Source of the DNA: JAIQFL01 sp035501495
GTDB lineage: Bacteria > Acidobacteriota > Terriglobia > Bryobacterales > Bryobacteraceae
Assembly (NCBI GenBank): GCA_035501495.1
Contig: DATJWB010000227.1
Location: 37,574 to 101,573 of the forward strand
DNA length: 64,000 nt
Direction of reading: 5' to 3'
The notes beneath the pieces are model-generated. The model saw only the letters and a program-made list of their open reading frames with translations, was not told where the DNA came from and searched no databases. The first letter of the stretch is position 1. Each line of letters starts with the position of its first letter. The position numbers were made by a program, and so were the translations under genes. Shown here piece after piece: positions 27,850 through 36,384 of the stretch.

Positions 27850-30028
27850 AACCCCCGGCACACTCGAGGAGCTGAAAACGCGATTCGGCCCTCATCTCAA
27901 TTACAACCCGCCGGGTGGTTGGGAGAAGGGATCGGGCGAGACTCCCGAGAAACTGGTAAAGACTCATTGCTGCTTCTGCGGACAACAGTGCGGGATTCAA
28001 CTCAAGGTCCGCGGCAATCGGGTGACGGGTTTCGAGCCGTGGGAAGACTTTCCGTTTAATCGCGGGATGCTCTGCCCCAAAGGTGTGAAACGGTACCTGC
28101 AGGGCAGCCACCCCGACCGGCTGCTACATCCGCTGATGCGGACCGACTCCGGATTTCGCGCGGCGGAGTGGGGCGAAGCGCTCGATTTCACCGCCAGGCG
28201 TCTGCGCGAACTCCAGGACAACTATGGAAAGGATTCGGTCGCAGTCTATGGCGGAGCTTCGCTCACTACCGAGAAAGCTTATCTGCTCGGAAAGTTCGCG
28301 CGTGTCGGCCTCGGAACCCGCCACATCGACTATAACGGCCGTCTCTGTATGGTCTCGGCGGGAACGGCCTACAAGGGTGCGCTCGGTGTGGACCGCGCGC
28401 CCAACCCGTGGAGCGACATCGCAGCGGCCGAGGTGCTGATGGCCATCGGCGCCAATGTCGGCGAATGCGCTCCCATCACCACGGACTACATCTGGCGCGC
28501 CCGCGACCAAGGTGCCAGGCTGATCGTCGCGGACCCGCGCTTCACACCGATTGCGCGGAACTCCGACCTGTATCTGCCCGTGCGCCCGGGTACCGATCTG
28601 GCTCTGCTCATGGGCATCTTGCACGTGATTATCCGCGATAAGCTGACGGACGCGGCGTTCATCGAAGCTCACACCACAGGGTTCGAAAGGACCGCCGAGT
28701 CGGTGGGGCCATGGAACCCGCGGAGAGCGGCGGAGGTCAGCGGTGTGGCGCCGGAGGCTATCGAGAAGGCGGCGCACATGGTCGGCGAATCGCGCCGGGC
28801 GATGATTCTGCATGCCCGCGGCCTGGAGCATCAATCCAAAGGAGTGGAGAACTGCGAGGCCGTAATTGCCATCGCATTGGCTACGGGTAACATCGGGAGG
28901 GAGGGTGCCGGTCCCGTCATGATCACCGGCCAGGGAAACGGCCAGGGCGGACGGGAGCACGGCCAGAAGTGCGATCAGTTGCCCGGGCAGCGCAGCCTTA
29001 CCGACCCGGCGGCCCGTCAACACGTTGCCGATGTCTGGGGGATCTCGCCCGACGATCTGCCCGCGCCCGGGTACAGCGCAGTCGAGATCATGAACGCCAT
29101 CCATCGCGGCGAGATCAAAGGGCTCCTCTCCATCTGCTTCAATCCGCTGGTCTCGCTGCCGGACGCCGATTTCACGCGCGAAGCCCTGGAGAAGCTGGAA
29201 TTCTTCGCGGTCATCGATTTCTTCCTGTCGGAGACCGCCGCTCATGCCGACGTCGTCCTGGCGGGCAGCCTGCAAGAGGAAGAGGAGGGCGTGACCGCAA
29301 ACGTGGAAGCGCGGGTGATCCATATTCAAAAGGCGGTCGATCCTCCCGGAAACGCGCGCCGCGATTCCGAGATCATCTGCGAGCTGGCAGGGCGCTTGGG
29401 ACGAGGCAGGTATTTTCCGTTTCGCGAGCCCCGGGAAATCTTCGAGGAGTTGCGCCGAGCCTCCCAAGGTGGCGTGGCCGATTACCACGGCATCACCTAC
29501 GAGAAGATCGACCGGCAGAAAGGCGTTTTCTGGCCTTGTCCCACGCTCGATCATCCCGGTACTCCGAGGTTGTTTGAAGACGGCAGGTTTTTTCACGCTG
29601 ACGGCAAGGCGCACTTCATGAGCCTGGCATGGCGGGATAGCGGCGACCCCGTTGACCAGGATTTTCCGATCTATCTGACCACCGGCCGCGTGGTCAGCCA
29701 GTATCTCTCCGGCACGCAGACACGGCGCATCGGCGCCCTGGTGGATCAATACCCGGAACCCAAACTGGAGATTCATCCCCGCCTGGCGGCACAGCATGGG
29801 ATCGCTCCCGGCGATTGGGTGACCGTCGTCTCTCGAAGAACAGAGATCACTCTCCAGGCGATGGTGGTGCGCACGATCCGCCCGGACACGGTATTCATCC
29901 CCTACCATTGGCCGGGCAGCCGCAGCGCGAACCGGTTAACGCACAGGACCCTCGATCCGCGCAGCAAAATCCCCGAATACAAGGTCTCGGCCTGCCGGCT
30001 TCAAAAGGCCAAGGCTCCCGGAGACTGA
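27842..30028 (+). CDS. Molybdopterin oxidoreductase, nitrate-reductase-like (Nas/Nap type)
   Basis: The product is 728 residues. GTG 27842 is chosen because it overlaps the preceding stop by 8 bp and gives the normal family N-terminus. A [4Fe-4S] site is formed by C43, C46, C50 and C78 (CCFCGQQCG, MLCPKG). C169 in YNGRLCMVSA is the likely molybdenum ligand, as in periplasmic and assimilatory nitrate reductases, whereas the membrane-bound Nar type uses Asp. Later family segments are GLEHQSKGVENCEA, GNIGREGAGPVMITGQGNGQGG, ADVVLAGSLQEEEEGVTANVE and TTGRVVSQYLSGTQTRR. It has no Tat leader, so it is probably cytoplasmic. It likely reduces nitrate; formate dehydrogenase is the main alternative, but selenocysteine or the FdhF-type pattern is not seen. 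Partners are the flanking ferredoxin, Rieske and cytochrome genes. Confidence 0.85.
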   Translation: MAKTPGTLEELKTRFGPHLNYNPPGGWEKGSGETPEKLVKTHCCFCGQQCGIQLKVRGNRVTGFEPWEDFPFNRGMLCPKGVKRYLQGSHPDRLLHPLMRTDSGFRAAEWGEALDFTARRLRELQDNYGKDSVAVYGGASLTTEKAYLLGKFARVGLGTRHIDYNGRLCMVSAGTAYKGALGVDRAPNPWSDIAAAEVLMAIGANVGECAPITTDYIWRARDQGARLIVADPRFTPIARNSDLYLPVRPGTDLALLMGILHVIIRDKLTDAAFIEAHTTGFERTAESVGPWNPRRAAEVSGVAPEAIEKAAHMVGESRRAMILHARGLEHQSKGVENCEAVIAIALATGNIGREGAGPVMITGQGNGQGGREHGQKCDQLPGQRSLTDPAARQHVADVWGISPDDLPAPGYSAVEIMNAIHRGEIKGLLSICFNPLVSLPDADFTREALEKLEFFAVIDFFLSETAAHADVVLAGSLQEEEEGVTANVEARVIHIQKAVDPPGNARRDSEIICELAGRLGRGRYFPFREPREIFEELRRASQGGVADYHGITYEKIDRQKGVFWPCPTLDHPGTPRLFEDGRFFHADGKAHFMSLAWRDSGDPVDQDFPIYLTTGRVVSQYLSGTQTRRIGALVDQYPEPKLEIHPRLAAQHGIAPGDWVTVVSRRTEITLQAMVVRTIRPDTVFIPYHWPGSRSANRLTHRTLDPRSKIPEYKVSACRLQKAKAPGD

Positions 30029-30033
30029 ACGTA

Positions 30034-30633
30034 ATGTTCGGAATGGAGTTCTACGTTGATCCCTCGCGCTGCATCGGATGCCAGTCCTGCCTGAAAGCCT
30101 GCGAGGAATGCGACACCCATCGAGGCGTGTCGATGATTAATTTCGACTTCATCGATCGCGAGGCGACCATCGCCACCGCGGCATACGTCTGCTGGCACTG
30201 CGACGACCCGACCTGTGCGCAGGTGTGCCCGGCGGACGCCATCAAGAAATACGATGACGGGATCGTAGGATCCTCGCTCAAGCCGCGCTGCATCGGCTGT
30301 TCCAACTGCGTACTGGCGTGTCCCTTCGGAATTCCGAAGCTGGTGCCCCAGTATGAGCAGATGATGAAGTGCGATATGTGCTACGACCGCACATCGGTGG
30401 GCAAACGGCCGATGTGCGCCACGGTGTGCCCGAGCCAGGCGCTGGCATATGTGACCCCCGAAACCATAGCCGCCACGCGGCGCGAAAAGCCCGTGAACAC
30501 GTTCTGGTTCGGTAATCAGAAGATCACCACCAAGGTCTATATGATGGCTCCGGCCGGCACACCGGAGATTGCCATCGACGTTGCCGACTACATCTGGGAG
30601 GGAGACCATGAGCTGGTTCCGCAAGCCTTCTAG
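30034..30633 (+). CDS. Four-cluster ferredoxin subunit (NrfC/FdhB/NarH-like)
   Basis: The product is 199 residues. ATG 30034 (or 30043) starts just behind the molybdenum-subunit stop. Four Cys clusters are arranged as in electron-transfer subunits of molybdenum oxidoreductases: CIGCQSCLKAC (C13-C23), CWHCDDPTCAQVCP, CIGCSNCVLACP and CDMCYDRT with PMCATVCP. These would hold four [4Fe-4S] clusters and carry electrons between the membrane donor and the molybdenum subunit. No leader is present, consistent with a cytoplasmic location. The stop overlaps the Rieske gene start by 26 bp. Confidence 0.9.
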   Translation: MFGMEFYVDPSRCIGCQSCLKACEECDTHRGVSMINFDFIDREATIATAAYVCWHCDDPTCAQVCPADAIKKYDDGIVGSSLKPRCIGCSNCVLACPFGIPKLVPQYEQMMKCDMCYDRTSVGKRPMCATVCPSQALAYVTPETIAATRREKPVNTFWFGNQKITTKVYMMAPAGTPEIAIDVADYIWEGDHELVPQAF

Positions 30634-31120
30634 CACGCCGCTGTGGCGCGACGAGTTCCCGGTGTTCACAGCCGACGAACGGTACGTCAGTCGGCGGCAA
30701 TTCACGAAGTTTCTGACCTTGACCAGCTTCAGCATGATGGTGGGAAATCTCTGGATTCTCGCCAGGTCGACGCTGCGCAGACCGGCCACATGGCCTCGCG
30801 TACCGGTCGCCGCCGCCGGCGAAATCCCTGTGGGCGGAGTGAGAACGTTCAACTACCCGGCTGCCGACGATCCCTGCATTCTGGTGCGCACATCCGCCGA
30901 AGAGTACGTCGCCTACAGCCAGAAATGCACCCATCTCTCGTGCGCGGTCTATTACGAGAAGGCCCAGAATCGCCTGGAGTGCCCCTGCCACAGGGGGTTC
31001 TTCTCCATCGAGGACGGATCGGTTCTCGAGGGGCCTCCCCAGCGGGCATTGCCGCGCGTAGCGTTGGAGAAGACGGATGGCCAGTTGGTTGCGATCCGCA
31101 TGGAGGGCGGATTGGTATGA
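30608..31120 (+). CDS. Rieske [2Fe-2S] protein with Tat-type membrane anchor
   Basis: The product is 170 residues. The start ATG 30608 follows a GGGAGG site and lies inside the ferredoxin gene. SRRQFTKFL (28-36) and a hydrophobic helix (about 37-52) form an uncleaved Tat anchor, as in bc1/b6f Rieske proteins. The cluster ligands are C107/H109 (CTHLSC) and C125/H128 (CPCHRG), with C112 and C127 placed for the stabilising disulfide. A Rieske protein inside a nitrate-reductase-like operon suggests an electron route resembling a bc-type quinol oxidase, with the fused cytochrome b domain as partner. The stop overlaps the next start (ATGA). Confidence 0.9.
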   Translation: MSWFRKPSSTPLWRDEFPVFTADERYVSRRQFTKFLTLTSFSMMVGNLWILARSTLRRPATWPRVPVAAAGEIPVGGVRTFNYPAADDPCILVRTSAEEYVAYSQKCTHLSCAVYYEKAQNRLECPCHRGFFSIEDGSVLEGPPQRALPRVALEKTDGQLVAIRMEGGLV

Positions 31121-31353
31121 ATGCAAAGCCTCCGCAAAACCGCGGGCTGACGGCCATCGACGGCGCGATGGTGCTCATCATCGTGCTCTTGATGGTCCAG
31201 ATCTGGTTGTTGTCGGCGACGCTGGAGACTTACCTGGCCGGCCACCGCGAGGCAGCCTTACCGGGAGCGATCATCTCGGCGATTCTCTTTGCCGCCTGTC
31301 TCGCACTCTACCGGTTTGTGGACCGGCTCGACTCCCAGGTTCGGCGCGGCTGA
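31117..31353 (+). CDS. Small two-helix membrane protein of the reductase operon
   Basis: The product is 78 residues. ATG 31117 overlaps the Rieske stop (ATGA), so it is translated with that gene. Two membrane helices are visible (AMVLIIVLLMVQIWLLSATL and PGAIISAILFAACLALYRFV). No ligand His is present. It is likely a structural or assembly subunit of the membrane complex. I do not recognise a named family. Its conserved position right behind a Rieske gene would be worth checking in relatives. Confidence 0.75.
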   Translation: MNAKPPQNRGLTAIDGAMVLIIVLLMVQIWLLSATLETYLAGHREAALPGAIISAILFAACLALYRFVDRLDSQVRRG

Positions 31354-31386
31354 TCCCCTCCTCGGTTATCATAAGACTTCGGCCCA

Positions 31387-32064
31387 ATGACCACCGCATC
31401 GACCGCCGGCTTTGTCCCCTTCAGGTCCAATCGCTTCCTGCACGCCCTGTGCCTGGTTTTCCTGGCCGTGTTCGCCGCCAGCGCTTATCGTCCCAGGATG
31501 GCCGCCGACTGGTTTCTCGAGAACATGCTGGTCTTCGCGCTGGTAGGTTTGCTCATCGGGACATATCGGGTTCTGACATTGTCCCAACTTTCCTACTTGA
31601 TGATCTTCGTCTATCTGTGCCTGCACGAGTGGGGCGCCCACAGCATTTACGGGAGCGTGCCGATGGGGGAATGGATCAAGCCCATTTTTCATGCCACCCG
31701 AAACAATTACGATCGCGTAGTCCATTTCGCCTTCGGGCTGCTGATGGCCTATCCCGAGCGCGAAATGTTGATGCGGAAAGCCAACCTCCGCGGCTTCTGG
31801 AACATCTGGATCCCGGTGGTTTTCTCGTTGGGACTGGGTGCCGCCTACGAAATCATGGAGGCGGTGGTGGCGGTGATCGCCACTCCCGATGCGGGCGACG
31901 CCTTCCTCGGGCTGCAGGGCGATCCGTGGGACACCCATAAGGACATGTTCATGGGCTTCGCGGGGTCGCTGGTCAGCATGGGAGTGACCGCCTTTGTGGT
32001 GCATTGGCGGGCCCGTCGCACGCGCGCGGGGGAGCCCCGTGTGCTGGTGGCGGTGGAGCGGTAG
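31387..32064 (+). CDS. YjdF/DUF2238-like inner-membrane protein
   Basis: The product is 225 residues with about five to six membrane helices (for example 17-34, 46-62, 66-82, 145-168 and 188-206). The YjdF/DUF2238 family phrases are present: LHEWGAHSIYG, NNYDRVVHFAFGLLMAYPERE, LGAAYEIMEAVVAV, then GDPWDTHKDMFMGFAGSLV. The conserved His, Asp and Glu residues face the membrane region and could bind a metal or quinone, but no activity is known. It lies 33 bp behind the reductase operon on the same strand; membership is possible but not proven. About 110 bp separate it from the TetR gene. Confidence 0.8.
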   Translation: MTTASTAGFVPFRSNRFLHALCLVFLAVFAASAYRPRMAADWFLENMLVFALVGLLIGTYRVLTLSQLSYLMIFVYLCLHEWGAHSIYGSVPMGEWIKPIFHATRNNYDRVVHFAFGLLMAYPEREMLMRKANLRGFWNIWIPVVFSLGLGAAYEIMEAVVAVIATPDAGDAFLGLQGDPWDTHKDMFMGFAGSLVSMGVTAFVVHWRARRTRAGEPRVLVAVER

Positions 32065-32173
32065 GCGGCCTGCGCGGTCGAGCAACGTGGTTGACATTTA
32101 AGGTTTAGCCGTCTTATTGTCGGTCCAGGGGTGCTGCCACCAGTCGTAACCGGGCAACTCTTGTTCGAGGTGA

Positions 32174-32836
32174 TTGTTGCAGAGACCGATCAAACTCAGA
32201 GAACCCATTCCGGCTTCGGGCAAAGGCAAACGAGCCAGCAACGTCTACCGCGTGGCGGCGGAGATCATGTGCCACAAGGGCTACGAGGCGACGTCCATGA
32301 ACGACATCGCCGAGGCCGCGGGGCTCACCAAAGCAGGCATCTACCACTACATCCGCGGCAAAGAGGACCTGTTGTTCGGAATCATGACATACGCCATGGA
32401 CAACGTGGAGCAGCACATCATTGCCCCGGCCATGGAGGAGGCGGACGCCGAAGCGCGCCTGTACACCATCGTGGAGCGCCACACCAGGAGCGTGCTCGAG
32501 GGCGTCGGCGCGATCACGATCGTGCTGGAGGAGGTGACGGCTCTCACGCCCGCGCATCGCCGCACGATCACCGCCAGGAAGCGGGCCTATTTCGAGTTCA
32601 TCCGGCGTACCCTGGAGCAGCTTGCGTCCGAGGGAAAACTGCGAAGCGTCAGCCCGACCACCGCCGCTTTCAGCCTGCTGGGCATGATTCTCTGGATTTC
32701 CCGGTGGTACCGCCGGGACGGCAAGCTTACCCTCCAGGAGGCGCTCAACGATTACCTGGAAATGGCCATGAACGCCGTCCTGCTCGCGCCACAGAGCCGC
32801 AGTAAAGTGTTAGGCGCGCCAAAACCGGAACTATAG
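32174..32836 (+). CDS. TetR/AcrR-family transcriptional regulator
   Basis: The product is 220 residues from a TTG codon at 32174 with GAGGTGA just upstream; no ATG is available before the helix-turn-helix. The DNA-binding domain spans about 22-68 (ASNVYRVAAEIMCHKGYEATSM, NDIAEAAGLTKAGIYHYIRGKEDLL). The C-terminal ligand domain resembles the TetR_C group found near acyl-CoA or fatty-acid genes. Its stop codon lies inside the first of the palindromes at 32826-32906, so an autoregulatory or downstream operator is possible. Nearby candidates for control are the PQQ-propeller gene downstream and the YjdF-like gene upstream. The inducer is unknown. Confidence 0.88.
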   Translation: MLQRPIKLREPIPASGKGKRASNVYRVAAEIMCHKGYEATSMNDIAEAAGLTKAGIYHYIRGKEDLLFGIMTYAMDNVEQHIIAPAMEEADAEARLYTIVERHTRSVLEGVGAITIVLEEVTALTPAHRRTITARKRAYFEFIRRTLEQLASEGKLRSVSPTTAAFSLLGMILWISRWYRRDGKLTLQEALNDYLEMAMNAVLLAPQSRSKVLGAPKPEL

Positions 32837-32841
32837 TTCCG
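32826..32841. promoter_or_regulatory. Perfect 16-bp palindrome overlapping the tetR stop
   Basis: CGGAACTATAGTTCCG is self-complementary and is followed by TTTGG. It could be an operator, or a 6-bp hairpin with a TATA loop and T-rich tail acting as a terminator. It is the first of three spaced copies of a TAGYTCCGTTT motif (32834, 32867, 32899). Confidence 0.6.
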
Positions 32842-32890
32842 TTTGGTTTGTTGTAAACAGGAGGGTTAGCTCCGTTTGCGAGCGCAATTC

Positions 32891-32906
32891 CGGAACTCTA
32901 GTTCCG
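32891..32906. promoter_or_regulatory. Second near-perfect palindrome of the same family
   Basis: CGGAACTCTAGTTCCG has 7-bp arms around a CT centre and is followed by TTTT. It starts 65 bp after the first palindrome, close to six helical turns, with a half-site (TAGCTCCGTTT, 32867-32877) midway. It lies 54 bp before the start chosen for the next gene, where an operator would be expected. Confidence 0.6.
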
Positions 32907-32959
32907 TTTTCCGGGAAGGCGCGCGGCATGTGCGGCCCTTTTCGGGCCGTCATATACTG

Positions 32960-34189
32960 ATGCCTGGAGGGGACGCCACGCAACTCCGAACCGCACTCGT
33001 GATTGTGTTGTCCGTAAGCGCTTCCGCGCAGGATTGGCCTCAGTTTCTCGGGCCTACCCGCAGTGGCGTCTACCCCGGCAACGACCTCGCGGCAAAGTGG
33101 CCGCCGGGCGGGCCTCCGGTCCTCTGGAAGAAAGACATCGGCCAGGGATTCGCCACCCCGTCCGTCTCACAGGGCCGTTTGATTCTCTTCCACAGGGTCG
33201 GCGACAAGGAGGTCGTCGAGGCGCTGGACGCGGCCACCGGCCGTCCTGTATGGTCGTTCGACTATCCAACCCACTATCGCGACGATTTCGGATTCGACGA
33301 AGGCCCTCGCGCCGCGCCGACCATCGCGGGCGGGCGCGTTTACACGTTCGGCGCCGAAGGCATGCTCCACTGCCTGGATTTCGCGAGCGGCAGAAAGATC
33401 TGGAGCCTCGACACCTTCCATCAATTCCAGGTGGAGAAAGGCTTCTTCGGCGCTGCCGGGGCTCCGCTCGTGGATGACGGCCGGGTGCTGATGAATATCG
33501 GAGGCGCGGGCGCGGGATTGGCCGCATTCGACGCTGCGACCGGCAAGACGTTGTGGACCGTTCCCAATCAGGAGGCCAGCTACTCCTCACCGATGGTGGC
33601 CACCATTCAGGGGTCGCGCCACGCCCTGTTCTTCACGCGGTCCGGACTGGTGGATGTGGATCCCGCCACCGGAAAGGTGCGCTTCGACCTGCCCTGGCAT
33701 GCTCGCATGAAAGCGTCCGTCAACGCGGCCACCCCGATCGTGGTGGACGACCTGGTATTCGTGTCGTCGAGCTACGGCACGGGCGCGATCCTGTTGCAGG
33801 CCGGCGCCGCCGGTTTCAAGAAGATCTGGTCGTCGGACGACGCGCTGACGAACCACTATTCCACGAGCGTGTACCGCGACGGGGTCCTGTACGGGTTTCA
33901 CGGCCGCCAGGAGGAAGGGCAAAGCCTCCGCGCGATCGACTTCAAGACCGGTAAGGTGAGATGGGACGTGGACGGCTTCGGCGCCGGGACCGTTACGCTC
34001 GCCGGCGACAAGCTGGTCATCGTACGGGAGAACGGCGAACTCGTTCTGGCCGCGGCGACACCCGCCGGCTTCCAGCAGATTGCGGCGGCAAAAGCCCTGC
34101 CGCCGACGGTTCGCGCCTACCCGGCCATCGCCAACGGGCGGATCTATATCCGCAACGAGAAGACCCTGGTGTGTCTGAATCTGAAGTAG
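32960..34189 (+). CDS. Periplasmic PQQ-like beta-propeller protein
   Basis: The product is about 409 residues from ATG 32960, which gives a plausible signal peptide (MPGGDATQLRTALVIVLSVSASA); no clear ribosome site precedes it. The mature protein begins QDWPQFLGPTRSGVYPG, a hallmark of the outer-membrane-protein-assembly BamB-like/PQQ-repeat proteins abundant in Acidobacteria and Planctomycetes. At least six repeat blades are visible (VVEALDAATGRPVWSFD, LHCLDFASGRKIWSLD, LAAFDAATGKTLWTVP, LRAIDFKTGKVRWDVD). The quinoprotein active-site Cys pair and Asp region are missing, so it is probably a scaffold or binding propeller. It follows the palindromes at 32826-32906. Confidence 0.75.
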   Translation: MPGGDATQLRTALVIVLSVSASAQDWPQFLGPTRSGVYPGNDLAAKWPPGGPPVLWKKDIGQGFATPSVSQGRLILFHRVGDKEVVEALDAATGRPVWSFDYPTHYRDDFGFDEGPRAAPTIAGGRVYTFGAEGMLHCLDFASGRKIWSLDTFHQFQVEKGFFGAAGAPLVDDGRVLMNIGGAGAGLAAFDAATGKTLWTVPNQEASYSSPMVATIQGSRHALFFTRSGLVDVDPATGKVRFDLPWHARMKASVNAATPIVVDDLVFVSSSYGTGAILLQAGAAGFKKIWSSDDALTNHYSTSVYRDGVLYGFHGRQEEGQSLRAIDFKTGKVRWDVDGFGAGTVTLAGDKLVIVRENGELVLAAATPAGFQQIAAAKALPPTVRAYPAIANGRIYIRNEKTLVCLNLK

Positions 34190-34190
34190 G

Positions 34191-36296
34191 TTATCCGCGA
34201 AGCACCGTGGCGATTTCGTAATCGCGCACGGCGGGCACGGTGAACTCGAGCGTGCGCCCGGTGATGCGATGGCGCAAGTCCGTCCCGGCGCGCAGGGCCG
34301 TTACTTTGCTCACGCGAACGCTTTCCGGCAGTTCCATCTTCACCACCTGAGGGCCCAGCGGATACACTTCCCGGAACCAGCCCTTCGCGAAGCTGGGATT
34401 GGTGTAGTTCAGGATGTGGACGGCGAAGCCCGGTTCCGTTTCCCAGGCAAACAACTCGACTAAGCCGCTGCCCGATACCGTGACTGGCATGCGGTCATGC
34501 AGTACCCATCGCACCGCCTGTTGCAGCAGGCGGCTCAGGTCGCCGTTGCCCGATCGCCAGAAGCTCCGGTCCACGTCGCCCGGGAACCAGACGCGGCGGC
34601 TGGCCCCCTCTTCGTTCAGTACGATGGCCGGCTCGTCCGTCTTCGGTGTCAGCGTGTAGACCATCTCGGGCGGGAAGGCCGCATACGGACGCACCACCGA
34701 GAGGATCTGCGGCCGGGCCGCCGTTACCGGCAGGCGATACTCCGCTCCCGGCAGCACTTGCGTCTCTTCGAAGCCGGCCAGGATGGCGTGGCGCTGCTCG
34801 ATGCGCGCGTAGTAGGAATTGCCGTGCGGTCCTTCGACCTCGCCCGCGGCGGCGATGCCGAACACGTCGGACAACCCGAACTCCTGGCGCCGCGCGCCCC
34901 CGCCATCGTAGCGGCCGGTCTCGAACGTGGCCAGGAGCCCGCCCCCGTTCCCCGCGTAGGCCCGCAGTTGTGCGCACTGTTGATCCGTCATGTGCGCGAC
35001 GTTCGGCAGGATGACGGCGGCATACTTCTGAAGCGTCTCGGGCGACAGGTCGTCCTCATGCACAAAGTCGAAGAGGAATCGCCCCTCCAGCAGCGCGTGA
35101 TACATGCCTTGGAGGAAGTCCGCCGCGTTGGCGGTGGTGCCCCCGGGCGCGTCATAGTTGTTGGCGCGCTGGCTGAAGACCACCGCCAGGTTGGTTACGG
35201 TCTGCCGATTGACGAAGTGCGGCTCGTTTTTCGCGATCCACTGAAAGAAGTCGCGGCCCGGAGCGCGCCAGCGCTGGTCCTCGGGCGCTCCACCGAGCCA
35301 GTGGTACCACGGCACCATCCCGCTGGCGGTGGTCTGCGCCATCCACATGGTGGCTTCGAGCGGCGCCTTCGCCGTGTGCCGCCACAGCGGCGCGGCATTC
35401 GCGTAGGAGCCGGTGACGTTGGTGATGGTGCGGCCCTTCATCACGCATTGCGCCACGCGGCCCTGCTGGGCGCAGTCCCAGATCGGGGTCGCGCCGCTGC
35501 GCCCCTGATGATCGGCATTGAACCACCCCGCCACACTGGCGATCCGGCGGACGTCGGTGGTGGCCCGGATACCCCCGCCGAGGTTGCCTACGTAGACGCT
35601 GTCGGGCTTCTTCTCTTTGGCCGCCGCGTCCCACAGTTTCCAGACCTCCAGCACGCGTGTGATGTGCTGCTCGGCGAATTCGGGAGTCTGCCGGCCGGCC
35701 AGCCGCTGACAGGCGGCGCAGGAGCAGGCAGGCGGACGCCCGGTGCCGGGCCAGCCATTGGTGAAGAAGCCATCCACATCGTAGAGCGAATTCACTTCGC
35801 GGATGATGGCCGGCATCTGTTCGGTGAAGTAGCTGGTGAACATGCAGGTGGCGAAGAGCGAAGGCGATTCGTTGTGGCGCACGGGCTGGCCGCCGGCGGT
35901 TCTGCGGAACCACTCGGGGTGCGCATTCAAGGCTTCTTCAAAGGTGTAATTGCAATCCAGACGCGCCACGACGCGAATCCCGCGTGCCTTGGCAGCCCTG
36001 GTGAAATCGCCGAACAGGTCGCGATCGCCAAGGTACCGGCTCCGGTGGTGGTATGGGATCTTGGTCGGGTAGAACGCCACGATTCCGCCCGCGTTCAACA
36101 GCAGGGCATCGAGTTTCAGGCTGGCCCAATAGTCGATCCATTCGGGAATGTTGAGCTTTTGCGGGTCCTGCTCGTTGAAGTTGACTTGTCCGCAGCGGCG
36201 CATTCTCTGGTACCAGGGTACGGAGGACGATTGCGCCGCGGCGAGGGCGGGCAGTACCGTTCCGCTGGCGAGGAAACATCTTCGCGAGATTTCCAT
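34191..36296 (-). CDS. Tat-exported putative glycosidase (GHL6-like TIM barrel plus trimerisation-like domain)
   Basis: The product is 701 residues. A twin-arginine leader (MEISRRCFLASG) precedes a predicted TIM barrel (about 30-390) with GQVNFNEQDPQKLNIPEWIDYW, ARGIRVVARLDCNYTFEEAL, YDVDGFFTNGWPG and CSCAACQRL, as seen in the hypothetical glycoside hydrolase GHL6 group. A Rossmann-like domain follows (about 410-560: YAAVILPNVAHMTDQQCAQLRAY, GGGLLATFETG), similar to the trimerisation domain of GH42 beta-galactosidases, and a C-terminal beta domain. The Cys cluster CSCAAC is unusual in a glycosidase and could bind metal. No activity can be assigned. It diverges from the gene starting at 36385. 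Confidence 0.7.
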   Translation of the reverse strand: MEISRRCFLASGTVLPALAAAQSSSVPWYQRMRRCGQVNFNEQDPQKLNIPEWIDYWASLKLDALLLNAGGIVAFYPTKIPYHHRSRYLGDRDLFGDFTRAAKARGIRVVARLDCNYTFEEALNAHPEWFRRTAGGQPVRHNESPSLFATCMFTSYFTEQMPAIIREVNSLYDVDGFFTNGWPGTGRPPACSCAACQRLAGRQTPEFAEQHITRVLEVWKLWDAAAKEKKPDSVYVGNLGGGIRATTDVRRIASVAGWFNADHQGRSGATPIWDCAQQGRVAQCVMKGRTITNVTGSYANAAPLWRHTAKAPLEATMWMAQTTASGMVPWYHWLGGAPEDQRWRAPGRDFFQWIAKNEPHFVNRQTVTNLAVVFSQRANNYDAPGGTTANAADFLQGMYHALLEGRFLFDFVHEDDLSPETLQKYAAVILPNVAHMTDQQCAQLRAYAGNGGGLLATFETGRYDGGGARRQEFGLSDVFGIAAAGEVEGPHGNSYYARIEQRHAILAGFEETQVLPGAEYRLPVTAARPQILSVVRPYAAFPPEMVYTLTPKTDEPAIVLNEEGASRRVWFPGDVDRSFWRSGNGDLSRLLQQAVRWVLHDRMPVTVSGSGLVELFAWETEPGFAVHILNYTNPSFAKGWFREVYPLGPQVVKMELPESVRVSKVTALRAGTDLRHRITGRTLEFTVPAVRDYEIATVLRG

Positions 36297-36384
36297 AGGT
36301 CGGCTTCATTGTAGGCGCTGGACAGTGGCCGTTGCATTCCGGCGAATGGGAGCGTATAGTCTTATTCCATTAGGTGAGAAGCAA

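Noticed and set aside
28124..29908. Open frame of 594 codons on the minus strand, antisense to the molybdopterin gene
   Set aside because: The plus strand has the iron-sulfur and molybdenum motifs. The antisense frame is His/Arg/Gly-rich without domains.
32960..34189. Functional PQQ dehydrogenase
   Set aside because: It has only propeller repeats. The active-site Cys pair and the Trp/Asp segments seen in the other two quinoproteins are absent.
34497..36314. Open frame of 605 codons on the plus strand, antisense to the Tat-led glycosidase-like gene
   Set aside because: The minus strand has the leader, barrel and trimerisation-like phrases. The plus frame is compositionally a shadow.
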